Source of the DNA: Bacteroidales bacterium
GTDB taxonomy: Bacteria > Bacteroidota > Bacteroidia > Bacteroidales > Paludibacteraceae
Length of the DNA: 64,000 nt
Reading direction: 5' to 3'
NCBI GenBank assembly: GCA_012837935.1
Contig: DUQG01000003.1
Span: 91,408 to 155,407 of the forward strand
In this document: positions 8,694-15,350 of the stretch, piece after piece
How the letters are laid out: every line of letters starts with the position of its first letter
Numbering within the stretch: the first letter of the stretch is position 1
The notes under the pieces: generated by a model
Seen by the model: the letters and a program-made list of their open reading frames with translations, nothing else
Databases searched by the model: none
What the model was told of the DNA's origin: nothing
Position numbers and translations under genes: made by a program

Positions 8694-10059
8694 AATTGTC
8701 TTTATATTTATTAAGTCTATTTTTACCCCAGATTTTTTCTATTGTCAGAAAGGCTTGTTCAGGACTTAGTTTGTAATTCTTTTCCATTATACGCTGTACA
8801 AAAATGCAGTATGACATACTTGCATTGCCTTTTACAATATCCTCAGCCAGATTTTTACAGGTCGGTGCTCCGCAGGCACCACAATCAAAGCCGGGAAGAT
8901 ATGAATTAAGTGTTTTGATTTTAGCCATTTTTTGCAATGCAATTTCCACGTTCTCATCCAACAATAAACCTTTACGTGGCGTGATTTCTTTTACTTTGGA
9001 AACTTTTTGTAGTTCTTTGGCGTATTCCATTAACGGATTAAGCACTTTTTTGTTTTCTTTCAGCCTTTCTTGCAATCTTTTCTGGCGTTCACCTATTCGC
9101 TCCACTGCCAAAAAGCGATTTCCGGGACAAACAATTCCTCCGGCACAACCTTGGTCACAAACTCGCAGTTCCAGAAAATCAATATCTGAAATACGTCCCG
9201 ACTCTAATATTTCCAAAAACTGTATTACATTTTCTACTCCATCAATAGCCAAACTTCTACCTCTAAAGTATTCTCGTTCCGTTCCCGAAAGCGACCATTT
9301 TATCGAATCGGATGTCATACTCGAACGTCTTTTCAAATCATCTTTATCGGATTTATTCTCGATTAGCAGTTTATATACTTTATTGTAAAGTTCACGCATA
9401 CTAACCACCACATCAATCGGCGATTCATCTTCACCTTCAGGCGCTTTGGCAGCAACAATTTTTGCCGCACAAGGTGTGAAATAGTAAATACCGATCTCTT
9501 CGGGTCGTATGTTGGTCGTAGAGTTTATTTCGCGAAGATAAATAGCGGCAATGTCGTGAGGTGGCTTTAATTGTAAGATATTTTCGGTAAGCGAAGGGAA
9601 CATTACTTGAATAAGTCGAACTACCGAAGGACAAAAGGAACTAATTACCGGTCGTACAATATCTTTATCCTTAGCAATCCGTTTATATTCGCTTTTAATA
9701 AAATCAACGGCTTGCTCTACCTCAAAAACTTCATTGAAGCCTAATTCCCGAATGGCATCGGATATTTGGGTAACGGAATATTTCACAGGAAATTGACCGA
9801 AGAAAACGGCAGGCACGAGGGCTATTTTATAAATGTAGTCTTTTGAACCTTTAGCTAATCTATCGTCTTTTACATAAATAGCTTCCATAGGACATACACG
9901 ATAACATTCACCGCAGTCCACGCACCGCTCCGGGCTAATACTGGCGTGACCATCCACAATTCGGATTGCTTGCGTAGAACACACACGCATACAATGCGAA
10001 CATCCGATACAGATTTCCGTATCAATCTGAATGGCGTGAATATATTGAGGTGTTGTCAT
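8671..10059 (-). CDS. Sensory-type [FeFe]-hydrogenase-like protein (proton-relay Cys replaced by Phe)
   Basis: A 462-aa protein. N-terminal 2[4Fe-4S] ferredoxin: CIGCSHCMRVC (17-27) and CVDCGECYRVC (46-56). Then an H-cluster domain with all four cluster ligands: Cys143 in SSFCPS, Cys197 in TPCAAK, Cys301 and Cys305 in RVCDQGCAGG. Last, an Fe-S domain with CGACGAPTC (393-401) and Cys418. The Cys that relays protons in catalytic enzymes (Cys310 of HydA here) is Phe142. The glycine-rich ACPGGC sequence is also altered. Such changes are known in putatively sensory [FeFe]-hydrogenases (HydS/HfsB-like). It most likely senses H2 or redox state and signals through the neighbouring ATPase, PHP and DRTGG proteins; the output is inference. 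Confidence 0.88.
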   Translation of the reverse strand: MTTPQYIHAIQIDTEICIGCSHCMRVCSTQAIRIVDGHASISPERCVDCGECYRVCPMEAIYVKDDRLAKGSKDYIYKIALVPAVFFGQFPVKYSVTQISDAIRELGFNEVFEVEQAVDFIKSEYKRIAKDKDIVRPVISSFCPSVVRLIQVMFPSLTENILQLKPPHDIAAIYLREINSTTNIRPEEIGIYYFTPCAAKIVAAKAPEGEDESPIDVVVSMRELYNKVYKLLIENKSDKDDLKRRSSMTSDSIKWSLSGTEREYFRGRSLAIDGVENVIQFLEILESGRISDIDFLELRVCDQGCAGGIVCPGNRFLAVERIGERQKRLQERLKENKKVLNPLMEYAKELQKVSKVKEITPRKGLLLDENVEIALQKMAKIKTLNSYLPGFDCGACGAPTCKNLAEDIVKGNASMSYCIFVQRIMEKNYKLSPEQAFLTIEKIWGKNRLNKYKDNYGEKEVE

Positions 10060-10427
10060 AGTATCACAAGGTTTAGTGTTTAGTGTTTAGTTATGAGTTT
10101 CGAGTGTTGAGTTGTTAGTTGCAAACACCTGACAAACAAGATTATAAATAAATCAAAACCCGACATTCCAAAACAATTTAAATGGTTTCCCGCATTTGTT
10201 CCTATTTTAGGTTTCTCCGTAGGAGATACATATCAATAGAAAAACAAATATAGAAACAACCCTTTCCCCGTAGGGAATTGACAACAAGACAGTTGCAGAA
10301 ACACAGTATATTCCCTACGGGAAATCATTCTTAGGGGATCACCTCCTTCTATTGCTATTAATTCCCTACGGGAAAACATCCACATAAATCCTATGTATCA
10401 TTTTTAAAACAAATATGGATATTTTGT
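10060..10427. other. Non-coding gap inside the hydrogenase accessory cluster
   Basis: These 368 nt separate the RsbW-like gene from the hydrogenase-like gene. The 10070-10130 part is AT-rich with loose GTTTAG/GAGT repeats. The rest is mainly the palindromic element at 10212-10376. I see no reading frame and no convincing TAnnTTTG box, so it is unclear whether the downstream genes have their own promoter. Confidence 0.6.
10212..10376. repeat. Composite palindromic element (CCCTACGGG family), copy 2
   Basis: Same module order as 1121-1295: TTTCTCCGTAGGAGATA, ATATCAATAGA, a TTCCCCGTAGGGAAT palindrome, a TTCCCTACGGGAAAT palindrome, then TCTATTGCTATTAAT and TCCCTACGGGAAAACAT. Terminal inverted repeats are imperfect. 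It lies within the hydrogenase accessory cluster, so it may lower or split transcription there. Confidence 0.75.
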
Positions 10428-10841
10428 TTAATTAAAATTAACCGTAATCTCCAAAGTCGTACCTTCTCCCGGTACTGATTTAAGTTCCATACTGTCTGTG
10501 TTTTTCTTAATGTTGGGCAGTCCCATTCCTGCTCCAAACCCCATTTGGCGTACATGATCGGAAGCAGTGGAAAATCCTTCTTCCATAGCTTTGTCTATAT
10601 TGGGGATTCCGGGTCCTTTGTCAGCTATTTGCACCCAAATGTTTGTGGGCGAAATTTCTACGCTCATCACACCGCTGTAAGCATGAGCCACTACATTTAC
10701 TTCTGCTTCATAGAGTGCTACGGCAATACGTCTGATTGTTGCTGGAGGAATATTCAGTTGTTTGAGTGTTTTTTTTACCTCAGAACTTGCTCCACCAGCA
10801 GCGCTAAAATCACCACCTGCTATGTCAAATTGCATTTTCAT
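10428..10841 (-). CDS. RsbW/SpoIIAB-like anti-sigma-type ATPase
   Basis: A 137-aa single-domain HATPase. It has the N box ALYEAEVNVVAHAYSG (about 42-57), G1 box ADKGPGIPNI (about 75) and G2 box GFGAGMGLPNIKK (about 102-114), a pattern typical of anti-sigma regulatory serine kinases. It carries no DNA-binding or receiver domain. It shares a one-base stop/start overlap with the DRTGG gene upstream, so the pair is translationally coupled. The partner protein is unknown; within this cluster a kinase/switch role downstream of the sensory hydrogenase is plausible. Confidence 0.88.
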   Translation of the reverse strand: MKMQFDIAGGDFSAAGGASSEVKKTLKQLNIPPATIRRIAVALYEAEVNVVAHAYSGVMSVEISPTNIWVQIADKGPGIPNIDKAMEEGFSTASDHVRQMGFGAGMGLPNIKKNTDSMELKSVPGEGTTLEITVNFN

Positions 10842-11182
10842 TAGTAAAGCGGTTTTATTCCTTCTTGGTAAAGAATACCGGAAATTTCAAACATGGATTT
10901 GGGTGAAGTCAATATTGCGATATCGCTTTCACCAGCTATTTCAAGCATTTCATCCGAAACTTTCTTACCACGTGCCAAAATTACACAGTAAATCCCCGAT
11001 AATTCAGCCGTACGAATAGTTTGTATGGTTGCCAAACCGGTAATTAAAATCATATTGTCGCAATGCCACCGAAGCACATCACTCATAAGATCAGAAGCGA
11101 AAGCAGAATCATACTCAATTGGATTCTCGTTGGCAATCAATATTTCGCCATCAATCAGTTCAATTATTTGGTCAAGATTCAC
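10841..11182 (-). CDS. DRTGG-domain protein, paralogue 2
   Basis: A 113-aa single DRTGG-type domain, the paralogue of 8346-8693: matching FASDLMSDVLRW and a C-terminal IAILTSPKSMFEISGILYQ segment. It is the first gene of the minus-strand hydrogenase accessory cluster. A TAnnTTTG box lies about 40 nt upstream (11222-11229). Ligand and partner are unknown. Confidence 0.85.
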   Translation of the reverse strand: MNLDQIIELIDGEILIANENPIEYDSAFASDLMSDVLRWHCDNMILITGLATIQTIRTAELSGIYCVILARGKKVSDEMLEIAGESDIAILTSPKSMFEISGILYQEGIKPLY

Positions 11183-11221
11183 GTGAAAAGAAGTTTGAAA
11201 AGTTGATAATCAAAGTACCTA

Positions 11222-11229
11222 CAAATATA
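11222..11229 (-). promoter_or_regulatory. Putative promoter of the hydrogenase accessory cluster
   Basis: On the minus strand this reads TATATTTG, a match to the Bacteroidetes -7 box TAnnTTTG, 40 nt before the start of the first DRTGG gene. No good -33 TTTG lies at the usual 19-21 nt, so the call is moderate. Confidence 0.5.
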
Positions 11230-11387
11230 AGAGATTGTTTCAATTAAATAAAATTTTTGTGAATAAAAATTAACTATAAATGCCGTTTATTGGGTGGAAT
11301 TTTATCTAAAAGTCAGATTTATGGAAAATTTGGTCTTAGTTTTTGACTTTTTGATATTTTTTGTTTGAGTTTTCGAAGTTTTTGGGC

Positions 11388-11873
11388 TTATAAAACAAGA
11401 AACCCTGCCGAAGATTTTTGGCAGGGGTTTAGGATTAACGATTGAGCATATGGCTTGTGGCGGTATTGTGCAGACGCTGTCTGCACAATTAGATTTGTCG
11501 AAATTGGGACAGTTACCTTATTTTCAATTTGTGTTGTTTTGAGTTGTACAAATTCATTCAGTTTTAAACTTTTTTGATATTCAATAAATTGAGTAGAAGA
11601 GTATGCTTCGTAAAAAGCAACCATATTGTAAATATTTCGACTGCTATATCCTCGTAAAGTAGGGTCTTGCATTCTCAAGTATTCCGAAAGTTATTTAACT
11701 GTTTTGCTTCTCCACGCAGAGTTTTTTAGTCGAGTTGAAACAAACGCTCCAACTTCCCAAGCTATTAGCAAGTTTTCGTTATTTACGGTCTGCAATGCTT
11801 TCGAACGGTGTAAAGAGATTATTCCTTGTACTTGTTGGAACTCAGTTGTTTCTATGTTGTCTGACTTATTCAT
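11388..11873 (-). pseudogene. DUF1016 (YhcG-like nuclease family) remnant with in-frame stop
   Basis: The reading frame starting MNKSDNIETTEFQQVQ matches the DUF1016 N-terminal domain (helical, NNENLLIAWEVGAFVS, WRSKTV). At 11691-11693 a TAA interrupts it. The same frame then continues LSEYLRMQDPTLRGYSSRNIYNM, the next conserved block (GYSSRNLYNM-like). A CAA-to-TAA change would explain the break without any frameshift. After about 11560 the similarity ends and the frame runs into a hairpin (11401-11430). Family members are about 340-370 aa; only about 100 codons of homology remain. Intact relatives are predicted PD-(D/E)XK nucleases. Confidence 0.8.
11401..11430 (-). terminator. Hairpin with T-rich tail on the minus strand
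   Basis: AACCCTGCC pairs with GGCAGGGGTT (one bulge). On the minus strand it is followed by TTTCTTGTTTT. It lies in the degenerate end of the DUF1016 remnant, which argues that true coding ended upstream. Confidence 0.55.
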
Positions 11874-11944
11874 TCTTTTGTGTTTGTTTTTAATTGCAAT
11901 ATTAGCATTTTTTTCTTTTTTTATTAATTTACTCAAGATTAGTG

Positions 11945-12083
11945 AGTAAAGGGTGTCGCACAACGGCTTGCAGCTACCCGAAGGAAGCGATTTCGAAGGG
12001 ATTCACTGTCAACCAAGCACAAACTTTGATAGAAGAACAAAGCTTGATTTAACCTCTAATCCGCCACTTTTGGGTAGGTACTA
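11945..12083 (-). other. attC-like imperfect inverted repeat, site A
   Basis: A non-coding spacer between the YiiX-like gene and the DUF1016 remnant. Outer arms are CTACCCGAAGGAAGCGATT (11973 onward) and AATCCGCCACTTTTGGGTAG (ending about 12075), which pair with several mismatches and extra-helical bases. An inner stem is CTTTG/CAAAG. On the minus strand the end nearest the next gene contains CCGTTGTGC, a GTTRRRY-like core. Size, imperfect arms and position between same-strand genes resemble integron attC sites. No integrase is in the window, so the call is inference. Confidence 0.45.
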
Positions 12084-12698
12084 TTATGGACTGGTTTTCT
12101 TATAATTAACCATCATAAGTCTATTCATTTTAAGAAAATATTTTGGATAAATTGGCTTAGTTAGATTAAATTCTTTTGCTGTAAACAGACCAGCTTTTTC
12201 ATAGATAAGCAAAACTAATTCCGAACAATATAATTTTTTATGCTCAAAATTATTAAAATCAAAGTCAAAAGGTGCCTGAATTGTCTTATACCTGCTAAAT
12301 TCCATCCTAAGTTTTTGTTTAAATTCTGAGGAAATATCTTTGTGTCTCAGAACTATAAAATCACTAACATTGCTTAAATCAATGAATGTTTGTAAATCAT
12401 CGTATCTAACTCCATTCGTTTCAGACCCGTCAGGCGTTGAGTGTAATACAAATACATTGTCATTCTCTTTAATCACTATTCCAATATGTGAATAATCCTC
12501 TGTAGTAAGCTTTAATAGACTGATTAACTTACTTTGCATGGACTGTCCTTTTGATAGAATTATGTCAAAGTCTTCAATACGGTTTTCATCAATCTCATTT
12601 ATTGATATTTTCTCTTTTTTGCTAAAGAAAAAATAGAGTGCTAAAACAATAAGAATGAGCCCAATTACTTTAATTTTTGCTCTTAACTTCATTTGCAT
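12084..12698 (-). CDS. YiiX/YaeF-like permuted papain-fold amidase, membrane-anchored
   Basis: A 204-aa protein with one N-terminal transmembrane helix (about 9-26), then a C92/YiiX-type domain: IEDFDIILSKG (about 41-51), DYSHIGIV with His71, VLHSTPDG and YCSELV with Cys158. This His-before-Cys order is that of circularly permuted NlpC/P60-like enzymes, predicted to cleave amide or acyl bonds at the envelope. The substrate is unknown. The start overlaps the end of the zinc-ribbon gene by 10 nt, or by about 29 nt if that gene's frame is restored. A second ATG at codon 3 is equally possible. AT-rich, within the cassette-like island. Confidence 0.85.
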   Translation of the reverse strand: MQMKLRAKIKVIGLILIVLALYFFFSKKEKISINEIDENRIEDFDIILSKGQSMQSKLISLLKLTTEDYSHIGIVIKENDNVFVLHSTPDGSETNGVRYDDLQTFIDLSNVSDFIVLRHKDISSEFKQKLRMEFSRYKTIQAPFDFDFNNFEHKKLYCSELVLLIYEKAGLFTAKEFNLTKPIYPKYFLKMNRLMMVNYKKTSP

Positions 12699-13192
12699 CT
12701 ATAAAGTAACCTATTACTAAACCCACCAATGCAAAAATTACTACACTTAAAAAAAACATTACCTAACAAATCTGACTCGTCAACAATGTCACCAAAATTT
12801 TTCAAATAGCCACCCATTCCACCTACTTTGGCTCTTACCAATTCTGGTTGAAAATAATAACTTAATGGAATTCCTAAAATGCCACCCAAAATTGCAAATG
12901 TCATTTTCTTGCCACCACCAGAGGAGGTAGGTTTTCCTACTTCTTTTTTCAATTCCTTAAAATCAGTTTCAGTCTCTTTGTCAATGACACCCTCTTTAGT
13001 TGCACCGCAATTCCAGCAAATATCATAACTATCCTCTACTTCCTCTTTACATTTTTTACATTTCCATACTCCCTCATTAGTGTTTTCACTTTGAATTTCT
13101 GTTTCTGTTTCGAGAAACTCTCCACAGTGTTTGCATTTAATGGCTTCGATTCTGATTTCCTCAGCGCAATAAGGACATTTTTTTGTTTCCAT
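12689..13192 (-). CDS. Double zinc-ribbon membrane protein, C terminus frameshifted at a T8 run
   Basis: A 167-aa product as read. Two zinc ribbons: CPYCAEE...CKHCGE (6-23) and CKKC...CWNCGA (about 46-67), then a linker and one hydrophobic segment (MTFAILGGILGIPLSYYF). After GNVFF the read frame gives an unlikely Cys-rich tail. Removing one base in the run of eight A/T at 12749-12756 would instead give GNVFLSVVIFALVGLVIGY followed by FIDANEVKSKN and a stop at 12670-12672: a clean second membrane helix with a hydrophilic end. The gene is therefore frameshifted, phase-variable, or affected by a homopolymer error. Function unknown. Confidence 0.75.
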   Translation of the reverse strand: METKKCPYCAEEIRIEAIKCKHCGEFLETETEIQSENTNEGVWKCKKCKEEVEDSYDICWNCGATKEGVIDKETETDFKELKKEVGKPTSSGGGKKMTFAILGGILGIPLSYYFQPELVRAKVGGMGGYLKNFGDIVDESDLLGNVFFKCSNFCIGGFSNRLLYRCK

Positions 13193-13221
13193 AATGTTGA
13201 TGTTTATTTGTTGTTTAACTT

Positions 13222-13355
13222 TCCCATAACGGTTGAGTGTAGCAGCAGTAGCGGATTACGTGGTACTTAGCTGTCAAGCCGCACCAAGGTTTATGCGGGG
13301 CTGGATGCTCCAATTACTACCGAACACCTTATTGCTGCTACACTTTATTCTGCTA
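13222..13355 (-). other. attC-like imperfect inverted repeat, site B
   Basis: Spacer between the zinc-ribbon gene and the 538-aa gene. Outer arms GTGTAGCAGCA (13237 onward) and TGCTGCTACAC are perfect over 11 bp. An inner stem AGCCGCA/TGCGG(GG)CT follows. On the minus strand the end reads CAACCGTTATGGG just before the zinc-ribbon gene, a GTTRRRY-like core in the same place as in site A. A further ACGTTATGTG lies upstream of the 538-aa gene (about 15030-15040). The order core-gene-stem repeats, as expected for a cassette array in minus orientation. Confidence 0.45.
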
Positions 13356-13362
13356 CAATAAA

Positions 13363-14979
13363 TCAATTTGTTTGAGTAAATTTAAATACTAATGTTACTG
13401 GATTATCTTCTCGGCTCATAACATAAATTTCATTACTACTTAAATGATACTGGTCACCTCCAGGTCCACCCTTGTATTTTGTTCCATAACTACCATCTTG
13501 AATCCAAAATTTTTGTCCGTTATCAATAATAGTATAGCTTACTTTGGGAAAATCACGAAAACTAATACTAGTCCATTCATTTACTTTGGCAGTATAATTT
13601 TGGGTGTAGTAAATCGGTTTGACATCATTAAGATACCAACCATCGCTAGATTGAATATAAGTAACAAGTATTTCTGCATCGTGTATATCTGTTGTAGGAT
13701 TTGTATATCCGACTAAATGTAGTTTGATATGATATTCCGTTAAATCTGAACCTTCAGTTGTTTTTAAAATGCTTGCTTGATTAAATTCAGTAAGAGCATC
13801 AAAATTCCACGTCATAATTTTATGCCCCAACAAGTCAGCTTTTATTTTTTCAATATCTGGCAAGGGGTCTTTAATAGAAGTAATTTTATTCTCAACTTCC
13901 GTATACAATGAAGACAATTTACTCTGATTTGAAGGATTACACATTCCGGATTGTGCGTTGTAAGCAAAATCAAATTTTGAAAGCATTTCCTGTTCTGCTA
14001 CATACCTGTTTCTAAGTTCAGTATATTTCTGTTGTGCGGCACTATGGCAGGTTACATTTTCTGTATTAACTGAATTTTGAAGCTCTTGTAATTTGTTTCT
14101 TGCCTCTTGTCTTTTTTTGAAATCGTAACTTTCAAATGATTTTACAAATTCTTCGTTAACTTTTATCATTGCATCGTTATATTTTGTAGAGCAATCACAA
14201 TAAGCCACAGCAGATTTTTTTGCATCTTTAACAGGGTCGTGTCTTAAAAAGAAATAGTAAACGCCATATAAAACAATAACAGCAGATAAAACGCCAATAA
14301 TTACTTTCTTGTTTTTACCAAGCCACTCACTAGTATCAAAATTGCTTGTTTGGGAAACTGGATTAGCTGTTGTTTGTGTTTGAGATAAATTTTCTTCTAC
14401 TTGTGGTGAATTAGTTACTTGTGGTGAAACTTTTACACCGATGTTATATGTCTTTTGCATTCTTAAATAACTAATAAAGCCTGCAATACCCATTGCAATG
14501 AGAGCAGCCCAATATGCAAATTGAAAATCTATCTGAATAGCTCCCTCCGCTTTTTTTTCGATTGCACTCTTTATTGTAAATTGAAGAATTAGCAATGAAC
14601 CAAAACCAATTGCTCCAGCACCAGTACCAATTAGGGCTTCTCTTTTTTCTTTGATTAAAAAAGCACCCAGACCAACAATAGCAGCACCAAAGGCAATTAT
14701 TGCCCAAGCATTTGAAGGAATTTTTTCTCCTTTAGTTTCTCTTCCTGAAAACATATCACGGTCTTTAAGTTCAGTTCCTGTCACAAGATTAATGCCTGTA
14801 ACACTTCCGACTTTCTGTCCTCCACAACTAACCGTAAAGAAATTAAAGAAGAAAAAAATGATTACAGCAGCAAACAGTAACGGTATAAGTGAACGTCTGC
14901 TCGCAATGTTGTCAGACGATGGGACTTGGATATTAATAGTCTGTTGCTCTGTCCCGCTTTCTTGATTTTGATTTTCCAT
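13363..14979 (-). CDS. Multi-pass membrane protein of unknown function
   Basis: 538 aa; I do not recognise a family. An N-terminal acidic/polar stretch is followed by a hydrophobic helix (about 31-48), a loop, three more helices (about 91-107, 117-133, 152-168), a Thr/Gln-rich linker, and a fifth helix (about 224-243, KKVIIGVLSAVIVLYGVYYFF). Then comes a large domain with a Cys-containing coiled-coil region (YCDCSTKY..., about 256-350) and a beta-rich C-terminal half. The C-terminal part probably lies outside the membrane. Upstream (minus) ACGTTATGTG resembles a cassette core site. It is AT-rich like the adjacent island genes. No operon partner. Confidence 0.7.
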   Translation of the reverse strand: MENQNQESGTEQQTINIQVPSSDNIASRRSLIPLLFAAVIIFFFFNFFTVSCGGQKVGSVTGINLVTGTELKDRDMFSGRETKGEKIPSNAWAIIAFGAAIVGLGAFLIKEKREALIGTGAGAIGFGSLLILQFTIKSAIEKKAEGAIQIDFQFAYWAALIAMGIAGFISYLRMQKTYNIGVKVSPQVTNSPQVEENLSQTQTTANPVSQTSNFDTSEWLGKNKKVIIGVLSAVIVLYGVYYFFLRHDPVKDAKKSAVAYCDCSTKYNDAMIKVNEEFVKSFESYDFKKRQEARNKLQELQNSVNTENVTCHSAAQQKYTELRNRYVAEQEMLSKFDFAYNAQSGMCNPSNQSKLSSLYTEVENKITSIKDPLPDIEKIKADLLGHKIMTWNFDALTEFNQASILKTTEGSDLTEYHIKLHLVGYTNPTTDIHDAEILVTYIQSSDGWYLNDVKPIYYTQNYTAKVNEWTSISFRDFPKVSYTIIDNGQKFWIQDGSYGTKYKGGPGGDQYHLSSNEIYVMSREDNPVTLVFKFTQTN

Positions 14980-15126
14980 TTTGTAAATTTTATTAGATTA
15001 TAGAATGTGAGAATTGTATCTTTCTTTAAAATTACACATAACGTCTTATTTATAAAACAAATATACAACATTTTCCAAAACAAACTCCACAATTTTCATT
15101 TATTTTTTCTTATATAATTCCTCCAC

Positions 15127-15244
15127 TCACCTCACCACTTCACCAAACAGCATCGCTGAACTAGCTCGACTTATCTTGGCTCGAACAGTTTCACCTATTC
15201 TATGTCCGCCTCGTGGAAAAAACTACCACATTGTTTTGTGATGT
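15127..15244 (-). pseudogene. miaB: Decayed 3' end of miaB (TRAM domain)
   Basis: In the 370 nt between the 538-aa gene and gldE, the minus strand encodes TSQNNVVVF, then in a shifted frame PRGGHRIGETVRAKISRASS and AMLFGEVVR followed by TGA at 15127-15129. This matches the C-terminal TRAM region of the tRNA methylthiotransferase MiaB. The frame break is in a run of T (GTTTTTTCC). Nothing upstream continues the gene, so only the last ~40 codons survive. It suggests a rearrangement or insertion that removed or relocated miaB here. Confidence 0.65.
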
Positions 15245-15309
15245 GCAATCAAACAACTTAATAGAAAAGCATTTTATATCGAACTGACGTTAGAATAATA
15301 AATTTTATG

Positions 15310-15317
15310 TACATTTG
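15310..15317 (+). promoter_or_regulatory. -7 box of the gldE-gldD promoter
   Basis: TACATTTG matches TAnnTTTG. Transcription from it would start near 15324, which excludes an upstream ATG-less start at 15315 and supports the ATG at 15351 for gldE. Confidence 0.65.
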
Positions 15318-15350
15318 CACCATAATTTCAAAAATGCAGGAACACAAACT

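Noticed and set aside
14471..14707. 78-codon minus-strand frame rich in Cys/Trp within the 538-aa gene
   Set aside because: It is an alternative-frame shadow of the membrane-helix coding region, with implausible composition.
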